A stretch of 64,000 nt of DNA, taken from contig NZ_CP159253.1 in assembly GCF_040438645.1 (NCBI RefSeq), positions 3,658,001 through 3,722,000 of the forward strand, written 5' to 3'. The DNA comes from Mesorhizobium sp. WSM2240 (lineage in GTDB: Bacteria; Pseudomonadota; Alphaproteobacteria; Rhizobiales; Rhizobiaceae). Shown here in pieces: positions 43,746 to 52,839 of this stretch (the first letter of the stretch is position 1; every line of letters starts with the position of its first letter). The notes beneath the pieces were generated by a model, which worked only from the letters and a program-made list of their open reading frames with translations, made no database searches and was not told where the DNA came from. A program made the translations under genes and the position numbers.

Positions 43746-44686
43746 GGAGCATCGCCAGCATCTATCCGAACGATCGTGCCAGCCTGCGCGAGGTCGGACT
43801 TCGCGATGGGCTACAGTTGGTGAAATCCTATCCCTCCACCGCCGCCAAACTTGATTGGCTGACGCGCGAACATGCGGCTGGCGTGCGCCACTTCGAGGTC
43901 GGATCCTTTCTGCCGGCGGCGCGCATGCCGCAGTTCGCCGACATACGGGAGATGATTGCGGAAGTCGAAAATCTCGACGGAGCGCATTCTGCGGCGCTGG
44001 CCCTTAACGAACGCGGCGCCGAAGACGCCATCGGGACCGAAGTCGGCGAAATCGTCTGCGTCGTTTCGGCGACGGAGGAGCACAGCCAGGCCAACATGCG
44101 CCGCTCGCGCAACGATGCGGTCGCGCTGGTTGGCAAGGTGGCAGCCCTTCGCGAGGAGCGCGGACACAAGGCGATCGTCAATGCCGGTATCGCTATGGCC
44201 TTCGGCTGCTCGATTGCAGGCAGGGTAAATCCAGCCGAAGTGCTGCGTCTGGCGCAAGCGTGCCTTAACGCCGGCGCCGATATAGTCGGCATCGCCGACA
44301 CGGTGGGTTTCGCCGGGCCGAAGCAGGTCGCCGAATTATCCGTCGGGATGGCAAGGCTGTGTGGCGAACGACCTTTCATCGTTCATCTGCACGACACCCG
44401 GGGAATGGGCATCGCCAATGCTTCGGCCGCACTGGATGCAGGTTGCCGCGTCCTCGACGGTTCGTTGGGCGGGCTCGGCGGCTGTCCGTTCGCACCGGGC
44501 GCGACCGGCAATGTCGTGTTCGAGGACCTTGTGTTCCTGTGTGAGACCAAGGGCTTTCGCACCGGCATAGACCTCGATGCGCTGACGGCCGTACGCTCGA
44601 TCCCGCAGGCCGAGATGCCTCGGGAGCAATTTTACGGCGGCATCGCCAGGGCTGGACCGCCACGAACATTCGAATGGCGCGCCTGA
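43742..44686 (+). CDS. Hydroxymethylglutaryl-CoA lyase-family protein
   Basis: A 314-residue TIM-barrel lyase. LREVGLRDGLQ (catalytic Arg-Asp, residues 15-25), HLHDTRGMG (metal His pair, 215-223) and GGLGGCPFAPGATGN (catalytic Cys248) match HMG-CoA lyase. It would cleave a 3-hydroxy-3-methyl acyl-CoA such as HMG-CoA or citramalyl-CoA. Start overlaps the CoA-transferase stop (ATGA). With the TRAP genes that follow, this suggests import and breakdown of a branched dicarboxylate. Confidence 0.9.
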   Translation: MRSIASIYPNDRASLREVGLRDGLQLVKSYPSTAAKLDWLTREHAAGVRHFEVGSFLPAARMPQFADIREMIAEVENLDGAHSAALALNERGAEDAIGTEVGEIVCVVSATEEHSQANMRRSRNDAVALVGKVAALREERGHKAIVNAGIAMAFGCSIAGRVNPAEVLRLAQACLNAGADIVGIADTVGFAGPKQVAELSVGMARLCGERPFIVHLHDTRGMGIANASAALDAGCRVLDGSLGGLGGCPFAPGATGNVVFEDLVFLCETKGFRTGIDLDALTAVRSIPQAEMPREQFYGGIARAGPPRTFEWRA

Positions 44687-44733
44687 CCGGGAGGGTCGGA
44701 CGGTATACACAATCATCTCAGGGAGGAAATAAA

Positions 44734-45726
44734 ATGCGCAACACGACACTCTTCATGACAGCGGCGACGCTGTCGCTTACCGTTGCAGGCGCGGCTGAGG
44801 CGGCCACTGCCATGCGCTGCAGCCATCAGCTGCCGCCCGCGCATCACATCGCAGTGGTGGTCGACAAATGGGCCGCCGAAGTCGAAAAGCTCTCGGAAGG
44901 CGAACTCGACGTTCAGGTGTTCGGCGCCGACAGCCTCGTGAAGGCGAACGACAACATCCTTTCTGTCGCCAAGGGCGACATCGAATGTGCTTTCTCGCTC
45001 AACTTCCAGTGGGGCAAGACGCTGCCCATCATGAACGTTACTGTCGGCCCTTACACAATGTCGTCCATCGAGGCCTGGAAGAAATGGCCGACGTCGGAAG
45101 CCGCGGCCTTCCTTGAGGAGAAACTGGCGGAGAAGGGCGTCAAGAACATCGCCTGGATGTTCCAGACCAACGTCAGCGTCTTCACGTCCAAGGGCAAGCC
45201 GTTGCTCAAACCCGACGATTTCAAGGGCATCAAGATGCGCGGCATCGGCCCCGCCTTCGACCGCGGACTTACCGCGATGGGTGCAACCACCGTCGCAATG
45301 CCCGGCAGCGAGGTCTATCAGGCGCTGGCGACCGGTGTGATCGACGCCGCGGTGACCGATGTCGCCGCCGCTTATTCACGCAAATATTACGAAGTGCAGG
45401 ACCACATGACCGTCTTGCCCGTACTTGCGGCGTATTTGCACGGCTATGTCAATCCGGCCTGGTATGAGGGCCTGAGCGACAAGTCGAAAGCTGCCCTGAA
45501 GCAGGCCGGCGAAACAGCGGCCGGCTGGGCGCTCGACGCCTCGATAGAGGCATCCGCCGACGCCCCCAAGCAGCTCGAGGAGAAAGGCGTCAAGGTGCAC
45601 ATCGCCACCGATGCCGAGAACGAGGCATTCAAGGCGGCGATGCAGCCGGCTTTCGCGGAAGGATTCGCCGAGGAAGGCGGCGAAGACGGCAAGAAACTGC
45701 TCGACCTGGTTGGCAAGCTTCAGTAG
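44734..45726 (+). CDS. TRAP transporter substrate-binding protein DctP
   Basis: A 330-residue periplasmic protein with a signal peptide (TTLFMTAATLSLTVAGAAEA) and the DctP fold: MRCSHQLPPAHHIAVVVDKWAAEVEKLSEGEL, PDDFKGIKMRGIGPAF (ligand-carboxylate Arg region) and SEVYQALATGVIDAAVTD. GGGAGG lies 8 bases upstream of the ATG. It delivers a carboxylic acid to DctQM. Ligand is unknown but is probably the substrate of the CoA-transferase/lyase pair upstream. Confidence 0.92.
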   Translation: MRNTTLFMTAATLSLTVAGAAEAATAMRCSHQLPPAHHIAVVVDKWAAEVEKLSEGELDVQVFGADSLVKANDNILSVAKGDIECAFSLNFQWGKTLPIMNVTVGPYTMSSIEAWKKWPTSEAAAFLEEKLAEKGVKNIAWMFQTNVSVFTSKGKPLLKPDDFKGIKMRGIGPAFDRGLTAMGATTVAMPGSEVYQALATGVIDAAVTDVAAAYSRKYYEVQDHMTVLPVLAAYLHGYVNPAWYEGLSDKSKAALKQAGETAAGWALDASIEASADAPKQLEEKGVKVHIATDAENEAFKAAMQPAFAEGFAEEGGEDGKKLLDLVGKLQ

Positions 45727-45735
45727 CCGGCCACT

Positions 45736-46296
45736 ATGGCGGACGATTTCGAACCGACGGTCATGTCGGACCAGGTCGCGTCTTCGGACGAGGAGGCGCC
45801 GCGCGCCTCCTCGCTACTGGAGCGGGTGGTAGCCGCCATGTCGCTCGCCGGCGGAGCGATCAGCTGCCTGATTATCATTGTCGTGCTCGGGCTGACGGCC
45901 GTGAGCGTCTTCAACCGGTATTTCCTGGGTCGCCCCATCATGGGCGTCGATGAGGCAACGGGCTTCCTTGTGGTGGCGATCGTTATGTTCGGCGCAGCGG
46001 AATCCTTGCGGCGCGGCGATCACATCCGCATCGATATCCTGTTCGATCATCTCGGTCCCAGGCTGCACTGGTGGCTGGAACTATGGTCGTTCCTCGCGGT
46101 GCTTGTGGTTGCCGCGCTGTTGTTGATCACTTCCTGGCACACCGTGCTCTTCTCGCGCATGTTCGGCGCTTATTCGACCGGCTATCTCAGCATCCCAATG
46201 TGGATCCCTCAGTCGACAATGGTCATCGGCGCCATTCTACTCGGCTTGGTCGCGCTGTCGATGGCGCTGCGCCTTTTCAGGGTGCCGAAACGATGA
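45736..46296 (+). CDS. TRAP transporter small membrane subunit DctQ
   Basis: A 186-residue protein with four membrane segments (for example GAISCLIIIVVLGLTAVSVFNRYFLG and EATGFLVVAIVMFGAAESLRRGDHIRID). NRYF and HIRID motifs are typical of DctQ. It supports the DctM channel. Its start lies 10 bases after the dctP stop and its stop overlaps dctM by ATGA. Confidence 0.9.
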   Translation: MADDFEPTVMSDQVASSDEEAPRASSLLERVVAAMSLAGGAISCLIIIVVLGLTAVSVFNRYFLGRPIMGVDEATGFLVVAIVMFGAAESLRRGDHIRIDILFDHLGPRLHWWLELWSFLAVLVVAALLLITSWHTVLFSRMFGAYSTGYLSIPMWIPQSTMVIGAILLGLVALSMALRLFRVPKR

Positions 46297-47579
46297 CCAT
46301 CGTTCTGATCCTGGGCTTCCTCGTCATTCTGCTCCTGACGGGCATGCCGATTTTCGCGGCGCTAGCGCTGTCGTCACTTGCCATCCTTGCCATCTTCGAA
46401 GGCAAGATCGAAAGCATGGCGGACACTGTCTTTGCCAGCCTCAACAATCCGCTGCTTGCCACCATACCGATGTTCGCCTTCATGGCGCATGTGATGATCA
46501 AGGCCAAGGTCGTCGACGACCTTTTTGATATGGCCAATAAGCTGGTCGGTCATATCAAGGGAGGTCTCGGCTTCGCGACCATCCTGTCCTGCACGATATT
46601 TTCCACGATCTCGGGTTCGTCAGTCGCCACCGCGCTCACCATCGGCTCGACCGCGATCCCGCAGATGCAGCGCTTCGGTTACCGGCCGCGAGACACCTAC
46701 GGCATCATTGCCGCCGGCGGCACACTGGGCATCCTGATCCCGCCATCCGGGCCGATGATCCTCTATGCGATCGTCACCGACGCTTCGATCGGTGCCTTGT
46801 TCCTGGCCGGCTTTATCCCAGGGCTGATCATGGCGGCGACCTTCGCTGTCTTCTCCTGGTTCCAGGCGAACGCGCATGGCGAGACCAGAGCCCAGGCGTG
46901 GCCGGGCACACGCAATGTGCTAGCCGCGCTGTGGAAATCGATCTGGGCAGTGATGATGCCGCCCATTATTCTCGGCGGCATCTATCTCGGCATCTTCACT
47001 GCCGCGGAAGCAGCGGCTGTCGGCGCCGTCTATGCGCTGGCGGTGGCGCTTCTGGTCTACCGCAATGTCTCGGCGGCCGACCTTTGGGACTGCACCTGGC
47101 AGACGATGCGCACCAGCGCAATGCTGTTCATGATCATCGCCGCGGCAGGACTGTTCGGCCACGCCGTCACGATCATCCGGCTTCCAGCCGAGATCATGGA
47201 AGGCGTCACCGCGCTCGGTCTGTCGCAGACCGGCTTCATCTTGGTCGTCATGGTGGCGATCTTCATTCTCGGCATGTTCCTGGAAACCATCGCCATTATC
47301 CTGATCACCACGCCCATCATCATGCCGTCCATGTTGGCGCTCGACATCAATCCGATCTGGTATGGCGTCATGCTGATGGTCAACCTCGAACTGGCGCTGA
47401 TCACGCCACCGGTCGGCATGAATCTGTTCGTGCTGAAAGGCATTGCCAACGCCCGCTTATCGGAAATCGTCCGCGGCGCCGCACCTTATGTGCTTCTGAT
47501 GATCGCGGGTCTCTTCGTGATCTGGCTGTTTCCGCAGCTGTCGCTCTGGCTGCCGGAAAACGCCGGTTTCGGACGATGA
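46293..47579 (+). CDS. TRAP transporter large membrane subunit DctM
   Basis: A 428-residue protein with about 12 hydrophobic segments. FSTISGSSVATALTIGSTAIPQM, GGTLGILIPPSGPMILYA and ITPPVGMNLFVLKGIA are conserved DctM loops. Start ATG at 46293 is inside the dctQ stop; the frame is open further upstream over dctQ but that is a shadow. It exchanges the acid with sodium. It closes the CoA-transferase operon. Confidence 0.92.
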   Translation: MTIVLILGFLVILLLTGMPIFAALALSSLAILAIFEGKIESMADTVFASLNNPLLATIPMFAFMAHVMIKAKVVDDLFDMANKLVGHIKGGLGFATILSCTIFSTISGSSVATALTIGSTAIPQMQRFGYRPRDTYGIIAAGGTLGILIPPSGPMILYAIVTDASIGALFLAGFIPGLIMAATFAVFSWFQANAHGETRAQAWPGTRNVLAALWKSIWAVMMPPIILGGIYLGIFTAAEAAAVGAVYALAVALLVYRNVSAADLWDCTWQTMRTSAMLFMIIAAAGLFGHAVTIIRLPAEIMEGVTALGLSQTGFILVVMVAIFILGMFLETIAIILITTPIIMPSMLALDINPIWYGVMLMVNLELALITPPVGMNLFVLKGIANARLSEIVRGAAPYVLLMIAGLFVIWLFPQLSLWLPENAGFGR

Positions 47580-47675
47580 GATCTGCTCCGCGAAAGGGCG
47601 GCATTGGCAGGCCTCGATAAGGACGACTTGTCAAGGGTTTCGGTTGGCGCTTCGGAATAGTGGTGACTTGCCGGT

Positions 47676-48159
47676 TCAGAGCGTCCGAGCGAGGACTTCG
47701 AGCTGGCCTGCCGTCTGTTTCCAGCCTTCATGGAAGCCCATCTCCTCATGCTGTTTCCGCGCCTCCTCGTTCCAGTGCAGAGCGCGCACGACATAGCGGG
47801 CCTTGCCGCCCTCATCGGACATCTCGATGATCGTGGTCATGAAGGGGGCTACCGAGGGTTGGCCGGAGGGGATCCAGCCGGAGGTAAAGGCGTTGGTGAA
47901 CACCAGCCGCCGCTCCGGAACCGCTTCCAGGAATACGCCGACGCCGTCGGACTCCTCGCCGTCCGGGCCGCGCATGACTACATGAGATGCGCCGCCGGGG
48001 CGCGGGCTTCAGAGTCTTCACCTCGGTCGTCCAGAACCTGGGGTGGAACCATTGCTCCAGCAGCTTGGGCTCCGTCCAGCAACGCCACACATTTGCGCGC
48101 GCCGCGTCCAGCAGGCGCTCCAGCCGCAGCTCGTATCCTTCAGTTTTTTCGATGGTCAT
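47676..48159 (-). pseudogene. SRPBCC (AHSA1-like) protein, frameshifted
   Basis: From ATG 48159 (GAGGAAA upstream) the frame gives MTIEKTEGYELRLERLLDAA and WRCWTEPKLLEQWFHPRFWTTEVKTL. It then slips at the CCC/CCCC tract near 47997-48006. One frame over, the rest is intact: PRPGGASHVVMRGPDGEESD, GVGVFLEAVPERRLVFTNAF, ALHWNEEARKQHEEMGFHEGW to TAG/TGA at 47676. Removing one C restores a normal 160-residue SRPBCC domain. The family binds hydrophobic ligands. A single-base error or a recent mutation is possible. Confidence 0.8.
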
Positions 48160-48401
48160 CGGCTTTCCTCGTTTCCCTCGTTCAGCCAAAGTTGCGAGCC
48201 GGCCGAGGCCTCCTTGCCATATCGACGATACCGGACTTGTCCACGGCAGGAACATTCACCATAATGGTGTGGCGCGTATCCCAGCCTCATCGATGGGCGC
48301 GCGCAACATCGGATGAGGCCCCCTTTCGGCCTGTTTTCGTCCGTTCCAAATCGGCCGCCAACGTTTTGAGTCCGCAACCGGCCGACTTTTCGACAGTGAA
48401 A

Positions 48402-48452
48402 CTGGCGTGCTCCGGGAAATTTCCCGGTCTACGCCAGCCGTCTGATTTTTTT
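48402..48452 (+). promoter_or_regulatory. Long hairpin followed by a T-run in the leader of the HTH gene
   Basis: CTGGCGT (48402-48408) pairs with ACGCCAG (48431-48437), and CCGGGAAATTTCCCGG (48412-48427) is a perfect inner palindrome; only GCT/TCT between them fails to pair. Eight bases later comes a run of seven T (48446-48452), then GGAG and the ATG of the HTH gene. This looks like an intrinsic terminator or attenuator placed directly before a coding region. The palindrome could also be an operator. Confidence 0.55.
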
Positions 48453-48462
48453 GGAGAAACAC

Positions 48463-48726
48463 ATGAGTCACTCGAGCGATATCGTGCTCCCCGAGGCCGT
48501 TTCCAGCGCCATGGCCAATGGAATGCACATCGTCCGTGCGTACCGGGAGCATCTCGGATACACAGTTGAAGATGTGGCCGTCACCAGCGGCCTGATCGTC
48601 GAGGAAATCGAAAAGATTGAGGCAGGTCACCGGTTCGAAAAGGGATACCGGGACCGGATTGCCCGTGCGCTCGGCTTGCCGGACGGCATTTTTGACCGGG
48701 AAGCTGACATCCCTGAGGCCGCTTGA
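48463..48726 (+). CDS. Small helix-turn-helix (Xre-like) protein
   Basis: An 87-residue protein. ANGMHIVRAYREHLGYTVEDVAVTSGLIVEEIEKIEAGHRFEKGYRDRIARALGLP reads as an Xre-type helix-turn-helix: two helices around GYTVEDVAVTSGL and a downstream recognition helix. The ATG at 48463 has GGAGA 7 bases upstream and lies just beyond a 36-bp hairpin. It may bind that hairpin DNA and autoregulate. No partner gene is adjacent, so its targets are unknown. Confidence 0.7.
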   Translation: MSHSSDIVLPEAVSSAMANGMHIVRAYREHLGYTVEDVAVTSGLIVEEIEKIEAGHRFEKGYRDRIARALGLPDGIFDREADIPEAA

Positions 48727-48829
48727 CGGCACTGGCCTCGCCATCCGGCGCGAGGCCGCTACACCGCAGGCTTATCTTCGTGCGGTGGAGCTATCTGGTG
48801 CACTCATTCGGTTCAACGTCAATCGCCCG

Positions 48830-49080
48830 CCGGCAGGTGTTCCTGCATTGCCATTGGTCGAGGGTCGTCATGCGCATAGAGCTCGTCCATGCTGAACGAT
48901 TCCAGCTTGGCCAATGACGCCTGACCTGTTACGCGGCCGTCGCTGAGGATCACGACATCATCGCAGAACGAGATCGTGCTGCGATGATGGCCGGCCGATG
49001 ATTGCGGTCGCGCGGCCGTTGCGGATTTTGAAGCTCGCCGAGCGCAATACTTCCGGGCCTGGATCGGACCCGGGTTGCAC
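48830..49080 (-). pseudogene. Sugar ABC ATPase remnant, Walker A region fused to the C-terminus
   Basis: Minus-strand reading gives, in one frame, EVLRSASFKIRNGRATAIIG, the start of an ABC domain up to Walker A. Directly after it, in another frame, comes HHRSTISFCDDVVILSDGRV and a short tail (TGQASLAKLESFSMDEL). The latter is the H-loop and end of an RbsA/MglA-type domain. Roughly 130 residues between them are missing. It is a small deletion scar of a sugar importer, with no neighbouring transporter genes left. Confidence 0.5.
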
Positions 49081-49269
49081 CTCATGACTTGAACAGACCC
49101 GCTGTCGGCTTTCGCCTTTCGGATCACCCGTGAGGACTCCGGTACCATTCCACCGGCGCCAATAGCACCGTCAGGAGGGCGAATGTAGGCGAGCTTGTGG
49201 GCCAGAACTGCCGACCGTCTAACGATGCACCGCGTACCGCACGATGCACCGTGTGTAGCTCCTGATTTC

Positions 49270-50211
49270 TCAATCGATACTGTTGCTGGGTACCAGCAGG
49301 CGGCACACAAGCCCCTCGGAGCGGTACTCGATCTGGACAGTGCCACCAAGTTCGCGCTCGACCACCTGCTTTATCAATTTGGAACCAAAACCGATCCGAA
49401 CCGGATTCTTGATGACGGCCGGGCCTCCGCTCTCGATCCACTCCAGCCCAAACTTGCCGTTCGTCGTCCACTTGATGGTCACCATGCCATTCCCTGATAG
49501 GGAACCGTGTTTCGCTGCATTCGTGGCTAGTTCATGAAGGACCATCGACAGCGACAAAGCCGCTGATGGGCGCAGCGTTACATCAGCACCTTGCGTTTCA
49601 ATGCGGTCCCCATACGGCGCAAGAACTTGCGCCGACAACTCGCCAAGCAAGACTTTGCTCCACCCTTGCCTACAAAGGACGTCATGGGCGCCAGCTAACG
49701 CAACAAGGCGTCCCCTGAAAAGTTCAAGGAACAGCTCAACGTCCGTGGCCCCCCGCGCGGTCTGCGCACAAACCGACGTGACTGTCGCCAGCGTGTTTTT
49801 GACCCGGTGGTTCAGCTCGTTTATCAGCATCTTTTGGCGTTCGTTGTCTCGCGCCTGCTGAGCCAGAGCCACCTTGGCCATTGCGAGCCGATCGGCCTGA
49901 TAGAAGATGAAGGCCGCGATTGGAAACGCGACCAATATCGGAATCAGAATGGCTTCCGTCAGGTCCAACCAGTCAAAGGGAGCTTGAAAGATCGCCCGGG
50001 AAAGCAGGAATAAGCCAATAGCTGAACCGGTCGCTGCCGCCGTAGCTGCGAGAGCTCTTGGCGCCACGGAAAGCAAGCTTGGCGGTCCGCCAACCGCCGT
50101 GACGCTCGATTTCGGTTGCTCAGGATTTTCAGGAAGCACTGACGACAGCGCTGAAACCGACGGCACTTGCCGGTTTTCCGGCTGCCATTCAGCAAAGCCG
50201 TTGCTGGCCAT
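49270..50211 (-). CDS. HWE/HisKA_2-type sensor histidine kinase
   Basis: A 313-residue membrane kinase. Start at 50211 (MASNGF) has GGAGG 9 bases upstream; an ATG 8 codons earlier is possible. Two hydrophobic segments lie near residues 55-110 (ATAAATGSAIGLFLLSRAIF and AILIPILVAFPIAAFIFYQAD). The phospho-acceptor motif is INELNHRVKNTLATV, then LSLSMVLHELATNAAKHG (N box) and GFGSKLIKQVVERELGG. Such kinases often feed the alphaproteobacterial general stress response or act alone. No response regulator or PhyR gene is adjacent. Confidence 0.87.
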   Translation of the reverse strand: MASNGFAEWQPENRQVPSVSALSSVLPENPEQPKSSVTAVGGPPSLLSVAPRALAATAAATGSAIGLFLLSRAIFQAPFDWLDLTEAILIPILVAFPIAAFIFYQADRLAMAKVALAQQARDNERQKMLINELNHRVKNTLATVTSVCAQTARGATDVELFLELFRGRLVALAGAHDVLCRQGWSKVLLGELSAQVLAPYGDRIETQGADVTLRPSAALSLSMVLHELATNAAKHGSLSGNGMVTIKWTTNGKFGLEWIESGGPAVIKNPVRIGFGSKLIKQVVERELGGTVQIEYRSEGLVCRLLVPSNSID

Positions 50212-50345
50212 CAGCCCCCCTCCACACACACCCATGAAAGCAGGAGCCTCGGCCCGAGTCCAGAACCTTTACCGCCAACCGGCAGAAGTGGTTGCGAAAC
50301 CCTGCATAGTGGCGGCCGGAGATTCTGCAGCTTTGTCCCGTATGG

Positions 50346-51029
50346 CTACGCGCCGCGCCCGTAGTGTCGGATCACGGATTGCAGCCCAAGCGCCACGAGC
50401 ACAATCGCCACCACAAGAAGCGGCAACCAGGCCTGTTGGTCATCCATAGCCCAGAGCGTGAGGCTGCTGAGCACACACCAGAGCAACGGGATGGGAAGGA
50501 GGGTCGGAAGCAATCTGCCACGAGCCGCGAGCAGTAATCCCAACGTCACGATCGCCGTGGGATCAGGCGCAATGCCGAAGACTTCCGCGCTCGGCAACGG
50601 TCGTTCAGTGAGAGGTGGGAGAAGCGGATAAAGCACAAGGCCGCAGGTCGCGAGCAGCAGCCCGGCCCAGCCGGCGACGCCCCGCCGGTCGAAGGTCAGC
50701 CCGCCGCGTGTGATGGAGGCGATCGCCAGCATGAGAGCCTGCAGGGCAAAGATCGGGATGACGTAGGTGATCGCCCAGTTGATGGCAGCGTAGCGGTTCC
50801 ACAGGAAGGACCAGCCGACGAAGACCCAGAGCGTGGCAAGAAAAAATCCGATCAATCCGCCACCATGCTTCGGCCGCCGAAGCAGAACGAGGATGATCAC
50901 CAGCCCGGCGGCGACGGTGACGAGATGCAGCGGCCACAGCGTCTCATTCTGCAGTTCGAACATGCGCCAGTAGACGCGCGGCGAGAAGAGCAGAAAATCT
51001 TCGGGCCGATAGGTCCACCACTCCGACAT
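50346..51029 (-). CDS. DUF6064-family membrane protein
   Basis: A 227-residue protein that begins MSEWWTYRPEDFLLFSPRVYWR, a signature I associate with DUF6064, and has about six hydrophobic segments (for example LVTVAAGLVIILVLLRRP, IPLLWCVLSSLTLWAM). Function unknown. Start ATG at 51029 overlaps the stop of the aldo/keto reductase gene (TGATG), so the two are cotranscribed. The frame upstream is a shadow. Confidence 0.7.
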   Translation of the reverse strand: MSEWWTYRPEDFLLFSPRVYWRMFELQNETLWPLHLVTVAAGLVIILVLLRRPKHGGGLIGFFLATLWVFVGWSFLWNRYAAINWAITYVIPIFALQALMLAIASITRGGLTFDRRGVAGWAGLLLATCGLVLYPLLPPLTERPLPSAEVFGIAPDPTAIVTLGLLLAARGRLLPTLLPIPLLWCVLSSLTLWAMDDQQAWLPLLVVAIVLVALGLQSVIRHYGRGA

Positions 51030-51952
51030 CAGAGATCGCGGACATAGGCCGCCATTCGCTCGCGCATGTCGGCGTCGGGGAAAATACCGGATGCGGTCGC
51101 CACGTTCTCGCGGACATGATCGACGCGGGTGGTAGCGGGGATAGCAACGGTTACGGCCGGATGCGAGAGGATGAACTTCAGGATAAGCTGCGCCCAACTC
51201 GCGGCGCCGATTTCGTGCGCCCATTCGGGCAGCTTTTCGCGCTCCAGCCGTCGTGTCAGTGCGCCTTGCTGAAAAGGCCGATTGACGATGACGCCAGTCC
51301 CGCGCTCTGCCGCGAGAGGCAGGAGCCGCTCCTCCGCCTCGCGGTCGACGATGTTGTAGGTGAGTTGCACGAAGTCGAGCGGCTGGGTGCGCATTATCTG
51401 CTCGAAAAGATCGTGCCGGCGGCCCTCCGAAGTGGTGATGCCGACATAGCGTACCTGCCCGGACGCCTTCATCTCGAACAGGGTCTGCAGATGCGCTTCC
51501 CAGGCGACGAGATTGTGGACCTGGATGAGGTCGAACTGCCTGACGCCCCAGAAGCGGCGCGATCGTTCGATCTGCGCGGGCCCGTCCGCGGCGGACGAGG
51601 TCCAGACTTTCTCAGCCGAGAACAATGTCCGGGGCCGGCCGAGCCGTTCGAGGCCATAGCCGATGACGGGCTGGGACGAGCCGTACATGGGCGAGGAGTC
51701 GATCACCCGCCCGCCCGCCTGGAAGAATGCGCCCATGACGTCCGCGCATTCGGCCCTGAGCATCGGGTCATCGCCAACATTGAAGGTAATCCACGTGCCG
51801 AGCCCAATCGAAGGGATCTGTTCACCCGAGGACGGGATGGAACGCGCCAGGGGTGCGGTGGCCTGACCCATCGCGCTCGGTGGCAAGATCGATGCAGATG
51901 CAAACCCGGCGGCGGCCTGAACGAATGTTCTTCGGCTCATCGTCATGCGCAT
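51029..51952 (-). CDS. Exported aldo/keto reductase-family protein
   Basis: A 307-residue protein with a Tat-like signal (SRRTFVQAAAGFASASILPPSAMG). The AKR barrel follows: SIGLGTWITFNVG, AGGRVIDSSPMYGSSQPVIGYGL (catalytic Asp/Tyr region), VHNL, GQVRYVGITTSE and AIPATTRVDHVRENVATASG. It reduces or oxidises carbonyl substrates, but periplasmic export is unusual for an NADPH enzyme, so an alternative redox partner may be used. It shares a transcript with DUF6064. Confidence 0.85.
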   Translation of the reverse strand: MRMTMSRRTFVQAAAGFASASILPPSAMGQATAPLARSIPSSGEQIPSIGLGTWITFNVGDDPMLRAECADVMGAFFQAGGRVIDSSPMYGSSQPVIGYGLERLGRPRTLFSAEKVWTSSAADGPAQIERSRRFWGVRQFDLIQVHNLVAWEAHLQTLFEMKASGQVRYVGITTSEGRRHDLFEQIMRTQPLDFVQLTYNIVDREAEERLLPLAAERGTGVIVNRPFQQGALTRRLEREKLPEWAHEIGAASWAQLILKFILSHPAVTVAIPATTRVDHVRENVATASGIFPDADMRERMAAYVRDL

Positions 51953-52214
51953 CTCCGTTGCCCCGTCAGTTTGCTACGCCGGGAAAATAGCGCGGCAGGA
52001 CCGAATGACGAAGACGATCGGCGCAGGTCACAACCAGCATTCCCCACCTCGATCGCCAGGAGCCCATCCGACGAACCAATTTCAGACACCGGTTCTTATC
52101 GGAGATATAACAGAGTGACTGTGCCCGCCTGCGCAGTAGCTCTCATGGCCAAGGGGACAATCTCATTTTGGGTTAGTGCCTGACGGGCGGTTTGAGCCCG
52201 CCAGGCACTTCGCA

Positions 52215-52769
52215 TCAGCTGTTCCAGACGCTGACCTTCATCTCGACTGCGTTTGGCTGCACTTCGACCGACACGGGCTTGTTGCCGGCTGCATAGCCGT
52301 CGATCTCATATTGGACCTCAAAGCCGAAACCAATCGAGCGAAGCGCTCTGACGGGGCGGAAACCTGGAATGCCGCCCTCCACCAGCACCCGGACTTCGCT
52401 GGGAACCGAACTGAGCGGCACCTCATGCGCGACAGACTCCACCTGTCCGTCGGGATAGACATCGACCTCGACGCGCCGGCTTGTGTCCCGATCGACACCG
52501 GAAATCTCAACGATGCGCTGGCGGTCTTCAACCTCGAAGCGATAGGACGCAAAACGCGCCTCCGGCGCCACCGTGCGCGCGGATTTCAGGGCCGCCCGCG
52601 CAAGCTGCAGCCCGGCATCCGAAGTCTTGTTCTCAGCACTCGTAGCTGAGCCGGTCCGACTCCGGTCCTCGTCTGCGGAGCGGTCGGGGTGAAGTTGACC
52701 CCGATCGAACGGCCTGCCGACGCCACGTCCGTCCCATGCACCTGCTGGACCGCGCTCGGCGGATTTCAA
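52215..52769 (-). CDS. Hypothetical protein with possible PepSY-like fold
   Basis: A 184-residue frame. The first ~50 residues are compositionally odd (RGPAGAWDGRGVGRPFD) and probably not native. From about residue 52 a conserved-looking region follows: LARAALKSARTVAPEARFAS, YRFEVEDRQRIVEISGVDRD and VDVYPDGQVESVAHEVPLSS, reminiscent of PepSY domains. It may be an N-terminally truncated periplasmic protein joined to foreign sequence. It borders a region of scrambled fragments, which supports damage. Confidence 0.5.
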   Translation of the reverse strand: MKSAERGPAGAWDGRGVGRPFDRGQLHPDRSADEDRSRTGSATSAENKTSDAGLQLARAALKSARTVAPEARFASYRFEVEDRQRIVEISGVDRDTSRRVEVDVYPDGQVESVAHEVPLSSVPSEVRVLVEGGIPGFRPVRALRSIGFGFEVQYEIDGYAAGNKPVSVEVQPNAVEMKVSVWNS

Positions 52770-52839
52770 TTGCCGCCCGCCCTCGCGCTCTATGTTGCGG
52801 CCGGACGAACCGCGCGCTGCACGATCACGCGGAGTCCGA

